Source: Qipengyuania profundimaris (GTDB taxonomy: Bacteria; Pseudomonadota; Alphaproteobacteria; Sphingomonadales; Sphingomonadaceae). Taken from it: a stretch of DNA of 64,000 bases. Every line of letters begins with the position of its first letter. Position 1 is the stretch's first letter. The stretch spans positions 1,115,131-1,179,130 of the forward strand of contig NZ_JAVAIM010000001.1 of NCBI RefSeq assembly GCF_030717945.1, written 5' to 3'. Below, in pieces: positions 10,301 through 17,770 of this stretch. The notes below the pieces were generated by a model that worked only from the letters and a program-made list of their open reading frames with translations, ran no database searches and was not told the origin of the DNA. The position numbers were made by a program, and so were the translations under genes.

Positions 10301-10752
10301 ATCGCTCGCAGGCCCCGGCTGCCGTCTGCGCCGGTGCCAGAGAGGATCACGCAAGCCGCGCGCTCGCCCTGGTCCTTCGCGAGGCTTTCGAAGAAATCGT
10401 CGATCGGGCGGCGCATGCCCCTCTGTTCGGTGAACTCGGTCAGCTCGAGCACGCCGTCTTTCACGGCGAGGCCATGGGCCGGCGGAATGACGTAAATGTG
10501 GTCGGGTTCGAGCCGCTCGCCGCCTTCCGCCTGCTTCACGGCCATCGGCGTGTAGCGTTCGAGCAACTGCGCCATCAGCGATTCGTGCGTCGGATCGAGA
10601 TGCTGGACGACCACGAAGGCCATGCCGCTCTGGCCGTCGAACCCGCTGAACATCTCGCGCAAGGCTTCCAGCCCGCCGGCCGATGCGCCGACGCCGACGA
10701 TCGCGAATTTGCCCGACCGTGCGGGCTTGCCTGCAGGTGCGCCCTCCTTCAT
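7321..10752 (-). CDS. CheB-CheR-PAS-PAS-HWE hybrid histidine kinase
   Basis: 1143 residues with a recognisable domain order. CheB methylesterase (about 14-200) keeps Ser24, His51 and Asp143. CheR methyltransferase (about 215-480) has NVTRFFRD and the SAM motif GCSSGEE at 318-324. A long coiled coil with repeated EEL/TNEEL heptads spans about 642-714. Two PAS domains (about 715-830 and 835-950) precede an HWE kinase with phospho-acceptor His963 in REMNHRVKNL and a HEWATNSTKYGAL N-box. No chemotaxis genes are nearby. The gene overlaps the LOV protein upstream by ATGA, so the two are surely co-translated. It likely phosphorylates the convergent single-domain regulator or stress regulators; this is inference. 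Confidence 0.93.
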   Translation of the reverse strand: MKEGAPAGKPARSGKFAIVGVGASAGGLEALREMFSGFDGQSGMAFVVVQHLDPTHESLMAQLLERYTPMAVKQAEGGERLEPDHIYVIPPAHGLAVKDGVLELTEFTEQRGMRRPIDDFFESLAKDQGERAACVILSGTGADGSRGLRAIKEHSGICIAQDPDTAAYDGMPTAAIGTGLVDITCDPRDTVEHLSKFFQRAGLADVVESDLEDADTLLDICDVLREAVGHDFSNYKRSTLNRRVARRMQVLGIDDTKAYLKHLQENGNECSALFSDLLINVTRFFRDSEHFEQLNELVITPMVKEAKNGEELRIWVPGCSSGEEAYSIAMLFADAAKRFDKRPYVQVFATDIDDKMLDIGRSGVYPLSSLQDIPKQFQDEYIYGSKEKFTIAPQIRDMVRFSVHNLVRDPPYSKIDLVACRNVLIYFDDSLQKLVFPLFHFATRESGYLFLGSSETIGRHEDLFESVEQTARIFRRKNVKGNYTLNLASDVSRQINRSRQRSNREETTRRGGVELRALEKLAQRYSPVSLLLDREAMLLERWGSAGRYLDFPERLERSIHVPSLARPGLRELFAPMIRQVSNTGRRAIVKEVEIVTDFGTLEATVVCEPIDNQTFLFVVNETRGLEPDTGDDYDEFDPEDGQRQFLEEELQATRHRLRSTVEELETTNEELKSSNEEMMSMNEELQSTNEELTTVNDELKNKVDQLTTANADLKNFFDSTKLAVVVVDSELKLRSFTDAAEDLFPLTKENIGQPLATLPHNLDNDHFVDMAKSAAKQGMQVEEGMHSRALDRELVLQAIPYRLLDGQLDGATLIFTDVSETLSLERDLREERERLRLALEVAKIGIWEYEPSTDKTVLDPTERNLLDLDEDDPGDTLEPIMASLPPEDRDRINRALRMAMEGESDFDEVFRLPLDDGETRYLHGLGKVIDVSGTRKFIGVTFDVSAERRLLDQRELMIREMNHRVKNLFSVISAMVSIAARDADDVATFAEGLRDRIHALGRSHSLTNEAGDAADGGIALSKLVDTVLRPNLAGQNVDMSGPDTTISNDKITSIALILHEWATNSTKYGALATRDGSIDIGWTHQDGEVAIDWREDGQAAGDTVDSSPGFGTKLVQTAARQLRGEASGNAIEGGYRRTLKFPT

Positions 10753-11291
10753 TCCATCCGTGCCCTTGCAATGATGGAGTGGCTCGATGCGAGCGCGTCG
10801 AAACTGCCGAGCAGGGCCCAGTTGTCGTCGCCGCTCAGCAAATTGAGCTGCTTGAGGCTCTCCTTGAGCGCGCGGTCGTAGAGATCGGGCTCGGACGCCT
10901 TCTCCGGGTCGACCGGAAACTGCGAGCCGAGCACGAAGGTGACCTCATCGTCTTTCTTGAGCTTGGCCATATACACCAGGTTTAGGAATTTCCGCCCGTC
11001 CTTGGTCACGTTCGGAATGACGAAACGGCCATCGGGCTTGTCGGAATCGTAGAGGAATTCCCGCATATCCTTGCGAACAGCGTCGGGGGATTCGTTCGGC
11101 TGAAGGAAGCGGCAGTTGCGATCCAGAACCTCGTCCGGGCCATAGCCGGACATATCGCAGAACGGCTGGTTCACTGCGATCAACGGCATGTCTTCAGCCT
11201 TCGCATCCGCCAGGCTGAGCGAAATGCGGCTTTCGGCGAAAGCACTGCGCAGACCTTCAGGGAGTTCGGCGCTGGTGAAGAAGGTATCCAT
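10749..11291 (-). CDS. Stand-alone LOV (blue-light) PAS domain protein
   Basis: 180 residues from ATG 11291. The LOV signature NCRFLQ is at 59-64 with the flavin-adduct Cys60; NQPFCDMSGY precedes it, and the flavin-contacting Asn94 and Asn104 (PNVTKDGRKFLN) and Gln124 (GSQ) are all in register, so photochemistry is predicted. No output domain follows, only a short C-terminal helix region. The 3' end overlaps the kinase start by ATGA. A role as a diffusible or complexed light sensor for the kinase is inferred. It could bind FMN; a purely redox role is also possible. Confidence 0.88.
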   Translation of the reverse strand: MDTFFTSAELPEGLRSAFAESRISLSLADAKAEDMPLIAVNQPFCDMSGYGPDEVLDRNCRFLQPNESPDAVRKDMREFLYDSDKPDGRFVIPNVTKDGRKFLNLVYMAKLKKDDEVTFVLGSQFPVDPEKASEPDLYDRALKESLKQLNLLSGDDNWALLGSFDALASSHSIIARARME

Positions 11292-11361
11292 CGCGCATTT
11301 ACCTAGGTGGCAAGTGGCCGATGGCCAAGGCAAAATGCTTGATGTTGCTTTTAGTTAAATT

Positions 11362-11437
<76 letters not shown>

Positions 11438-11491
11438 ACGTCTTTCCCCCTAGCGCTTCGCCACATGAGGGCGTTGGTGCCCTGCAAGAGG

Positions 11492-12400
11492 TCAATGACA
11501 AGCGTCGTAACGTGGCGCGCCACTGCGACATAACGCGCCGAAAGTCCAGCCCTCAGTGCGCGCGATGTGCGGGGTCATCGCCGTGGGCTGCCAGCGTCGC
11601 TTTTCACCAGCGACCTTGCGCAGCCAGGCGGCGCTGAGCAGTGCGTCGGAGGAATGGTCGTCGATCGGCCCTTTGCCCGACACCGGGGCCGAGCCGAGCG
11701 CGGCGAGGGCCTCGTTCAAATCCTCATGGCTCCGCATCTTGGCGCGCGATGCGCTGCGCCCGGCCTCCATCGCAGCGAGGCTGGTATAGATTTCGACGAT
11801 GACCGAGCCTTTGCGCGGCAGCGGGTCGATCGGCCATACCGGCAGCAGGCCGCGCAGGTGGTGTAGCATCCGCATGCCCGTCAGGCTCGACTTCCCGACC
11901 TGCGCCGCCCCGACGAGGTTGAAATTGGAATAGGGTTTGCAACCCATCTCTGCCTGCGCCTTTTCGGTCACGCGGAAGCGCCCGCGGCCATGCGCGGCAT
12001 CGTCGCAGCCGAAATGCGCGCCGGTATCGGTTCCGTTGCGGAAATAGGGCGCGTAGTCCGGATGGTCGACGAAGGACTGGACGCCGAAATGTTCGTCTTT
12101 GCGGCAGATGTCGTCGATCAGCGCCCACAGCGCCGGAGCGTCGGGCAGAGAGACTTTGTTCTTCGGAAAATATGCTCCGCAATCGGCGTGGGGCAGGCCT
12201 ATGCCAAGATCGAGGCCGACAAGCGTGTTCTTCGGCAGGTCTTCGCGCAGCACGGTGAGCACTTCCTCCCGGCTCCAGCGATGGTCGATCAGCACGGGCG
12301 CGCCGCCTCCGGCTTTCGCCACCGCCAACGCGATGCCCCTGTGCTTGCGCCCCTTTGCGCCCGACCAGTCGATGGCCAGGAAATTGTCGAACTTGCGAAT
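11492..12400 (-). CDS. Hypothetical protein, RNase-H-like fold suspected
   Basis: About 302 residues if it begins where the conserved-looking N-terminus does (KFDNFLAIDWSGAKG). The FLAIDWSG opening and a later VGLDLGIGLPHA segment resemble actin/RNase-H-like acidic strands, as in DUF429-type proteins; this is a weak fold inference and I do not recognise a function. No ATG, GTG or TTG lies at the expected start: an ATT at 12398-12400 follows GAGAGG by 8 bases and is the best candidate. The only ATG start in frame lies 390 bases upstream inside rarA and would add an arginine-rich non-protein-like stretch. It lies 2 bp after rarA and is probably co-transcribed. Confidence 0.72.
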   Translation of the reverse strand: MRKFDNFLAIDWSGAKGRKHRGIALAVAKAGGGAPVLIDHRWSREEVLTVLREDLPKNTLVGLDLGIGLPHADCGAYFPKNKVSLPDAPALWALIDDICRKDEHFGVQSFVDHPDYAPYFRNGTDTGAHFGCDDAAHGRGRFRVTEKAQAEMGCKPYSNFNLVGAAQVGKSSLTGMRMLHHLRGLLPVWPIDPLPRKGSVIVEIYTSLAAMEAGRSASRAKMRSHEDLNEALAALGSAPVSGKGPIDDHSSDALLSAAWLRKVAGEKRRWQPTAMTPHIARTEGWTFGALCRSGAPRYDACH

Positions 12401-12402
12401 TA

Positions 12403-13719
12403 CTAATGCCTCTCGTTTCTCAGCTTGTCCCAGTAATCGAGCCGCTTCTTTACCTCGCGCTCGAAACCGCGATCGACAGGCTCGTAGTATTCCTGCGGCT
12501 CCATTTCTTCGGGCCAGTAATTGTCGCCGGAGAAGCCCTCGTCGGAATTGTGATCGTAGCTGTAGCCGGCGCCGTAACCGATATCCTTCATCAGCTTGGT
12601 CGGCGCGTTGAGGATGTTCTGCGGCGGCATCAGGCTGCCCGTTTCCCTGGCCGATTTGAACGAGGCCTTCTGCGCCTTGTACACCGCGTTCGATTTCGGC
12701 GCGGTGGCGAGATAGGTGCAGGCCTGAACTAGGGCGAGCTCGCCTTCGGGGCTGCCGAGGAATTCGTAGGCGTCTTTCGCCGCCATGCATTGCACCAGCG
12801 CGTGCGGATCGGCCATACCGATGTCCTCCACTGCCATGCGGATCAGGCGGCGGGCAAGGAAGCGCGGTTCTTCGCCCGCGGTCAGCATGCGCGCGAGGTA
12901 ATAGAGGCTCGCCTGTACGTCGCTGCCACGCACTGCTTTATGAAGTGCGGAGATGAGATTGTAATGCCCTTCACGGTCCTTGTCGTAGACGGCGACGCGG
13001 CGTTGCAGGAACTGGCCCAGTGCGGCCGGATCGAGCGGCTCATCGATTTTGGCATTGTAGAGCGTCTCGGCCTGGTTGAGCAGGAACCGCCCGTCGCCAT
13101 CGGCACTGGCGACCAGTGCATCGCGGGCCTCTGGAGCAAGGGGGAGGGGGCCTTCCAGCTCCTCGGCCTTGTCGAGCAGCGAACCCAGCGCGTCGTGGTC
13201 CAGCCGCTGGAGGATGAGCACCTGTGCGCGGCTGAGCAACGCGGCGTTGAGCGCGAAACTCGGGTTCTCGGTCGTCGCACCGACCAGCGTGACGGTACCG
13301 CGCTCGACGAAAGGCAGGAAGCCGTCCTGTTGTGCACGGTTGAAGCGATGGATTTCGTCCACGAACAACAGCGTGCGCTGTCCGGCTGCGGCGGCCTTGT
13401 CGGCGGCGGCGAAGGCTTTCTTTAGATCGGCGACGCCGCTGAACACGGCGCTGACGCTTTCGAAGCGCATTCCGACGCTGTCTGCCAGCAGCCGCGCGAT
13501 CGTCGTCTTCCCGGTGCCGGGCGGGCCCCACAATATAATGCTGGACAGGCGGCCCGCCGCCACCATCCGTCCGATGGCGCCTTCGGGGCCGGTCAAATGA
13601 TCCTGCCCGACCACCTCGTCGAGCGCTCTTGGCCTCAGGCGGTCGGCCAGCGGCGCGTCCTCGCGAGGCGGATCGGTATCGGCGGTCGCCGGGAGGCTGT
13701 CGGGGAAGAGGTCGGCCAT
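12403..13719 (-). CDS. rarA: Replication-associated recombination protein A (AAA+ ATPase)
   Basis: 438 residues, full length for RarA/MgsA. The AAA+ module has Walker A GPPGTGKTT and Walker B LLFVDEIHRFN, followed by the sensor GATTENPSFALN, with the C-terminal tetramerisation region (FLGSPEGELALVQA, ATAPKSNAVY). It acts at stalled replication forks with SSB and RecA. It is followed at 2 bp by the unknown gene and is divergent from the PadR regulator. Confidence 0.95.
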   Translation of the reverse strand: MADLFPDSLPATADTDPPREDAPLADRLRPRALDEVVGQDHLTGPEGAIGRMVAAGRLSSIILWGPPGTGKTTIARLLADSVGMRFESVSAVFSGVADLKKAFAAADKAAAAGQRTLLFVDEIHRFNRAQQDGFLPFVERGTVTLVGATTENPSFALNAALLSRAQVLILQRLDHDALGSLLDKAEELEGPLPLAPEARDALVASADGDGRFLLNQAETLYNAKIDEPLDPAALGQFLQRRVAVYDKDREGHYNLISALHKAVRGSDVQASLYYLARMLTAGEEPRFLARRLIRMAVEDIGMADPHALVQCMAAKDAYEFLGSPEGELALVQACTYLATAPKSNAVYKAQKASFKSARETGSLMPPQNILNAPTKLMKDIGYGAGYSYDHNSDEGFSGDNYWPEEMEPQEYYEPVDRGFEREVKKRLDYWDKLRNERH

Positions 13720-13781
13720 TGGTCGGCTGACATAGGGGTTTCGTCGAGCTTTTGCAGGGGGTCCTTGCGAGAGACGATGAA

Positions 13782-13802
13782 AGATATATCTTAGGCATAT
13801 CT
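13782..13802 (+). promoter_or_regulatory. Candidate operator upstream of PadR gene
   Basis: A perfect palindrome AGATATATCT (13782-13791) is followed by a second ATATCT at 13797-13802, so the hexamer recurs at an 11-base phase, one helical turn. The site ends just before the AAAAGGAG ribosome binding site. PadR regulators commonly autoregulate through AT-rich inverted repeats at their own promoters; assignment to this PadR is inference. Confidence 0.5.
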
Positions 13803-13817
13803 AAAAGGAGTTACGAT

Positions 13818-14579
13818 ATGACTGGCAAAGACGACCGAGACGAACCGCTGGAAGGCAATATCCCCGATCATCCCGAAGGCGAGGACTTCGATGTCGATGT
13901 AGATATCGAGGTGGACGTCGATCCCGACCGCGACGGCTCGTATAGCCGCACATATAGCGCCTCGGGCTTCTTCGGACCCGATGGCGTGTTCGGACCCAAG
14001 GGCCCCTTCGGCCCCGATGGGCCTTTCGGACCGGGTGGCCCCTTCGGCCCGAACGGTCCCTTCGGTAGCGGCTCCGGCAGGTCCGGCAGGAAGCACCGCG
14101 CGCGCCGGCGTCGCATGTTCGCCGCAGGCGAATTACGCCTGTTGCTGCTGCACCTGATCGCGGAGGAACCGCGCCACGGCTACGAGCTCATAAAGGCGGT
14201 GGAGGACATGACCGGCGGCAATTATTCGCCGAGCCCGGGCACGGTCTATCCGACGCTCTCGCTGCTCGAGGACGAGGGACTGATCCGCGAGGTCGATGGG
14301 GACGAAGCCCGCAAGGCCTATCGCGCGACCGAGAAAGGGCGTGGCGAGCTGGTCGATCGCAAGGATGAGATCGAGAGCCTGATCGAACGGATCGAAGGCC
14401 AGCGTCAGCGCCGCGCGAAATCCGGCAAGGCCTTCGCCACACCCGAGATGTTCCGCGCCGTCGGCAATCTCGCCACAGTGCTGAAAAACCGCGCCAAGAG
14501 CGGCCAGCTCGACGAAAATACCATGCGCGAAATCGTCGATCTGGTGGACGATTTGGCGAAGAAGATCGAGCGCCTCTGA
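13818..14579 (+). CDS. PadR family regulator with FGPxGP repeats
   Basis: 253 residues from ATG 13818, supported by AAAAGGAG 7 bases upstream. An acidic segment (about 22-40, alternating Asp/Val) is followed by six tandem hexapeptides of type FGPxGP (52-87 approx), a basic run RKHRARRRR (91-99), then a PadR winged helix (about 103-185) with ELRLLLLHLIAEEPRHGYELI and SPGTVYPTLSLLEDEGLI. The C-terminus is helical, suited to dimerisation. PadR proteins repress genes in response to ligands; no ligand is evident. The repeat-rich N-terminus is unusual and probably disordered. Confidence 0.92.
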   Translation: MTGKDDRDEPLEGNIPDHPEGEDFDVDVDIEVDVDPDRDGSYSRTYSASGFFGPDGVFGPKGPFGPDGPFGPGGPFGPNGPFGSGSGRSGRKHRARRRRMFAAGELRLLLLHLIAEEPRHGYELIKAVEDMTGGNYSPSPGTVYPTLSLLEDEGLIREVDGDEARKAYRATEKGRGELVDRKDEIESLIERIEGQRQRRAKSGKAFATPEMFRAVGNLATVLKNRAKSGQLDENTMREIVDLVDDLAKKIERL

Positions 14580-14602
14580 CCTTCGTCTCGCTTGCCTCCC
14601 GG

Positions 14603-14635
14603 CCGATCCTCGCTACGCTGCGTGACGAGGGTCGG
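14603..14635 (+). terminator. Imperfect hairpin after PadR gene
   Basis: CCGA...TCGG and CCTCG...CGAGG nest around ACG/CGT, giving an interrupted stem in the 74-bp gap between the PadR gene and the membrane protein gene. There is no T tract, so it is at best a weak or Rho-assisted terminator or a small REP-like element. Confidence 0.35.
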
Positions 14636-14653
14636 CAGAGGGGAGAGTGAAGT

Positions 14654-15091
14654 ATGACGGAAACTGTCAGGACACCGTGGCACTTGTGGCTGGTCGGCGT
14701 GGTTTCGCTGCTGTGGAACGCCTTCGGCGCGTATGATTACACCATGACCAACCTGCGGAACCAAGCCTATCTCGATTCCATGGGCTATCCGGCGGAAGGC
14801 ATCGCCTATCTCGATGCGTTTCCGATCTGGGCCCATAGCGGCTGGGCGCTGGGTGTCTGGGGCGCAGTAATCGGATCGGTGCTATTGCTGATGCGCAGCC
14901 GGTTTGCGGTGTGGTCGTTTGCGCTGTCGATCGTCGGCATCGCGCTGACGACGCTCTACGAGGCGGGTGCCGACATGCCGCCAGAACTGGCGGAGATACA
15001 ACCGGGCTGGTTCCCGATCCTGCTGTGGAGCATCGCGGTGTTCCTGCTGGTCTATGCGATCAGCATGCGGCGCAAGGGCGTGCTGCGCTAA
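14654..15091 (+). CDS. Small integral membrane protein, unknown function
   Basis: 145 residues with four likely transmembrane helices (about 9-26, 58-80, 84-104, 116-136). A GGGGAGAG ribosome binding site precedes the ATG. Motifs such as LWNAFGAYDYTMTNLRNQAYL and FPIWAHSGWALGVWGAVIGS are typical of a conserved but uncharacterised inner-membrane family of sphingomonads. It lies downstream of the PadR gene on the same strand and might be its target; that is inference only. Confidence 0.8.
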   Translation: MTETVRTPWHLWLVGVVSLLWNAFGAYDYTMTNLRNQAYLDSMGYPAEGIAYLDAFPIWAHSGWALGVWGAVIGSVLLLMRSRFAVWSFALSIVGIALTTLYEAGADMPPELAEIQPGWFPILLWSIAVFLLVYAISMRRKGVLR

Positions 15092-15097
15092 GCGGAA

Positions 15098-16246
15098 CTA
15101 AGCTTTGCGCTGTTCGAGCAGACGCAGATAGGTATCGACCACCACCTGGTTGATCGCATCCCACGAATACTCGCTCGCTGCGCGTGCGCCGGCCTCGCCA
15201 TGGCGCGCGCGCAGCTCGGGGTTCTTGCAGTAAGGGGAGAGCGCTTCGGCGAATTCGCGTGGCTTGCCTGCCTCGACCAGACGACCGGTCTCCCAGTCCT
15301 CGACCAGGCTGGCGCTCCCCGTCGCTCCGGCAGCCACGACCGGCAGCCCGCAGGCCATCGCCTCCAGGGTGACATTGCCGAAGGTTTCCGTGACCGAGGG
15401 GTTCAAGAAGATGTCGCCGCTCGCCAGCGCCCGGCCTAGGTCCGCGCCGCCCTGGAAACCCACGAAGGTTCCGCCGGGCAGGGTCTTCTCGAACCACCCG
15501 CGCGCCGGCCCGTCGCCGATCACCAGCACCTTGTGCGGCACCTGCTCCTTGCGCAGCTCGACGATCGTGTCGGCGAAGATATCGAGCCCCTTCTCCATGA
15601 CCAGCCGGCCGAGAAAGACGATGGCCACGTCGTCGTCCGCCAGCCCCTGGGCGCGGCGCCACTCCATATCGCGCTTGGAGGGGTGGAAAATGGTCCGGTC
15701 GACCCCGCGCGACCAGATCGAGATATCGCGATGCATGCGCTGCTCGTGCAACGTATCGACCATGCTTTGCGAGGGCGTCACCAGCGCGTCGCACTTGCGA
15801 TAAAGATTGCGGAGGTACGTCTCGACCAGCGGTTCGAGGAAGCCGAGCTTATAGTAGCGCGGATAGGTTTCGAAGCGCGTGTGCACCGAACCGAGCACGG
15901 GAATATCGCGTTTGCGCGCCCATTCCACAGCCGCTCTCGCACTGAAATCCGGCGACGAAATGTGCATCATGTTGGGCCGGAAGTCTTCGAGATCGCGGCG
16001 CACCTCGTCATTCAACCCATAAGGGACGCGATATTCCGAGCGGCCGGGGATGGGCACAGAGGGCAGGCTGACCAGATCGCCTTGCGGTTCGAACGCGGGT
16101 GTGTCGATGGTCGGTGAATACACGCGCAAAGTGACACCTTGGCGAAGCAGGAACTCGGCCAGCCTGTTCAATGCCTTGTTCGCGCCATCCACAGTCATGT
16201 TGTAGTTGCCGCTGAACATGGCGATGCGAAGGTCGGAAGCGTTCAT
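15098..16246 (-). CDS. Glycosyltransferase family 4, mannosyl/glucosyltransferase type
   Basis: 382 residues from ATG 16246. The GT-B fold is indicated by the N-terminal RIAMFSGNYNMTVDGANKAL and LGSVHTRFETYPRYY, and the C-terminal donor-binding VFLGRLVMEKGLDIF and a TETFGNVTLEAMACGLPVVA motif with the EX7E glutamates. It resembles GDP-mannose-dependent alpha-mannosyltransferases that build glycolipids. Longer start options run into the palindromic repeat and are rejected. The exact sugar and acceptor cannot be fixed from sequence. Confidence 0.9.
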   Translation of the reverse strand: MNASDLRIAMFSGNYNMTVDGANKALNRLAEFLLRQGVTLRVYSPTIDTPAFEPQGDLVSLPSVPIPGRSEYRVPYGLNDEVRRDLEDFRPNMMHISSPDFSARAAVEWARKRDIPVLGSVHTRFETYPRYYKLGFLEPLVETYLRNLYRKCDALVTPSQSMVDTLHEQRMHRDISIWSRGVDRTIFHPSKRDMEWRRAQGLADDDVAIVFLGRLVMEKGLDIFADTIVELRKEQVPHKVLVIGDGPARGWFEKTLPGGTFVGFQGGADLGRALASGDIFLNPSVTETFGNVTLEAMACGLPVVAAGATGSASLVEDWETGRLVEAGKPREFAEALSPYCKNPELRARHGEAGARAASEYSWDAINQVVVDTYLRLLEQRKA

Positions 16247-16313
16247 CGTCGCGGGCCATAGGGTGCAGGAGGGCGTTTGGCGAGAGTAGGAAGTTCGGTT
16301 GGGTGCGGGAACC

Positions 16314-16444
16314 GCATCCGCGCTTCCCTTGCTGTTCCATCCCGCGCCCCCTCTCCCGACCACCCAGGGCATTATACTGATTGGGTGGTCGGGAGGGGGG
16401 GCGCGGGATGGAACAGCGAGGGCCGGACGGATGTCTGGCCCGCA
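16314..16444 (-). repeat. Composite palindromic repeat, copy A
   Basis: Two 36-base arms (16331-16366 and 16382-16417) are inverted repeats matching at 35 of 36 positions around a 15-base spacer. Outside the arms are conserved flanks: GCATCCGCGC on one side and GGACGGATGTCT, itself bracketed by GGGCC/GGCCC, on the other. A second copy with the same parts lies in opposite orientation at 36350-36478. No open reading frame is credible inside. It occupies most of the 362-base gap between the glycosyltransferase and serC. Confidence 0.88.
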
Positions 16445-16608
16445 TTTAACAAAAACGGACCTATTCCGCACAGCCTGCGTTGAACCCAGCGAACCCCAGC
16501 CTGTCGATGCATTCCTATTTCGCATTGACTACGCTGCCCGCAAGATTATTGCCGCCGACGGGCCACGCGGTCCCAACGCCGCGCGTGCTCTCTGCAAGGA
16601 GAGAATAC
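16445..16608 (+). promoter_or_regulatory. serC leader region with putative promoter
   Basis: This stretch between the repeat and the serC start holds TTGACT at 16525-16530 followed 16 bases later by TATTGC, a plausible sigma-70-type promoter. Further on, CACGCGG pairs with CCGCGCGTG (one bulge) to form a hairpin just before the AAGGAGAG ribosome binding site. A conserved serC leader RNA is known in alphaproteobacteria; whether this is that motif needs a covariance search. Nothing else is visible here. Confidence 0.4.
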
Positions 16609-17766
16609 ATGACTGCCGAACCGACGCTCAAGCCTGAGCGCCCTTTCTTTTCGTCCGGACCGACTGCCAAGCACAAGGGCTGGTCCGCTTCCAATCTCAA
16701 AACCGAATCGCTCGGCCGCTCGCATCGCAGCGCCCTCGGCAAGTCGCGGCTGAAATATGCCATCGACCTGTCGAAGGAGATGCTCGGCGTGCCCGAGGAC
16801 TACCTTGTCGGCATCATGCCGGCCTCGGACACCGGCGCGCTCGAATGCGCGATGTGGACGATGCTGCGCCCCGATCGCCCGGCAACCGTTGCGGCGTGGG
16901 AAAGCTTCGGCAACGTCTGGATCCAGGATGCGGTCAAGCAGCTCAAGCTGCCCAAGCTGACCACGCTGGATGCCGACTACGGCGAGATCCCCGATCTTGC
17001 GTCGATCCCGCAGGAGAACGACGTCGTTTTCACCTGGAACGGCACGACTTCGGGGGCGAAGATTCCGAACACCGACTGGATCGCACCAGGGCGCGAGGGT
17101 GTGACGATCAACGACGCCACCAGCGCCGTCTTCGCGATGGAGATGGACTGGTCCAAGCTCGATGCCACGACCTACAGCTGGCAGAAGGTGATGGGCAGCG
17201 AAGCCCAGCACGGCATGCTGATCCTGAGCCCCAAGGCGGTCGAGCGGATCGAAAGCTACGATCCCGAATGGCCGCTGCCCAAGCTTTTCCGCCTCAAGAA
17301 GGGCGGCAAGATCAACACCGGCATCTTCGAAGGCGCGACCATCAACACGCCTTCCATGCTGGCGACCGAAGACTATATCGATGCGCTCGAATGGGCGCAG
17401 GCGATGGGTGGCCGCAAGGCGATGTTCGAACGCGCCGACGCGAACGCGAAGATCGTGCTCGACTGGATCGAGGCGACCCCGTGGCTACGCAACATGGTCT
17501 CCGATCCTGCCAAGCGCACCAACACCGGTGTGTGCTTCGTTTTCCAGGGCGAGTGGTACGATGGGCTGTCCGACGAGGACAAGGCGGGCGTGCCCAAGAA
17601 GATCGTCAAGCTGCTCGAAGAGCGCGATGTCGGTTACGACTTCAACGGGTATCGCGACGCCCCGCCGTCCCTGCGCATCTGGTGCGGCGGTACGGTCGAG
17701 CAGGAAGACCTGAAGCGTCTGCTGCCGTGGATCGAATGGGCCTACGAGACCGTGAAAGCGGGCTGA
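16609..17766 (+). CDS. serC: Phosphoserine aminotransferase
   Basis: 385 residues from ATG 16609, chosen for the AAGGAGAG upstream. It converts 3-phosphohydroxypyruvate to phosphoserine with PLP. The N-terminal PFFSSGPTAKHKGW and LGRSHRS, the TWNGTTSGAKIPN segment and the PLP-lysine region YSWQKVMGSEAQHGM are typical of the alphaproteobacterial SerC class. It lies 96 bp before serA, so the two give the first steps of serine synthesis as one unit. Confidence 0.96.
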   Translation: MTAEPTLKPERPFFSSGPTAKHKGWSASNLKTESLGRSHRSALGKSRLKYAIDLSKEMLGVPEDYLVGIMPASDTGALECAMWTMLRPDRPATVAAWESFGNVWIQDAVKQLKLPKLTTLDADYGEIPDLASIPQENDVVFTWNGTTSGAKIPNTDWIAPGREGVTINDATSAVFAMEMDWSKLDATTYSWQKVMGSEAQHGMLILSPKAVERIESYDPEWPLPKLFRLKKGGKINTGIFEGATINTPSMLATEDYIDALEWAQAMGGRKAMFERADANAKIVLDWIEATPWLRNMVSDPAKRTNTGVCFVFQGEWYDGLSDEDKAGVPKKIVKLLEERDVGYDFNGYRDAPPSLRIWCGGTVEQEDLKRLLPWIEWAYETVKAG

Positions 17767-17770
17767 CAGG

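Noticed and set aside
13968-14076. FGPxGP coding repeats as a CRISPR array
   Set aside because: The 18-base units are in frame, degenerate at the third codon position and have no spacers.
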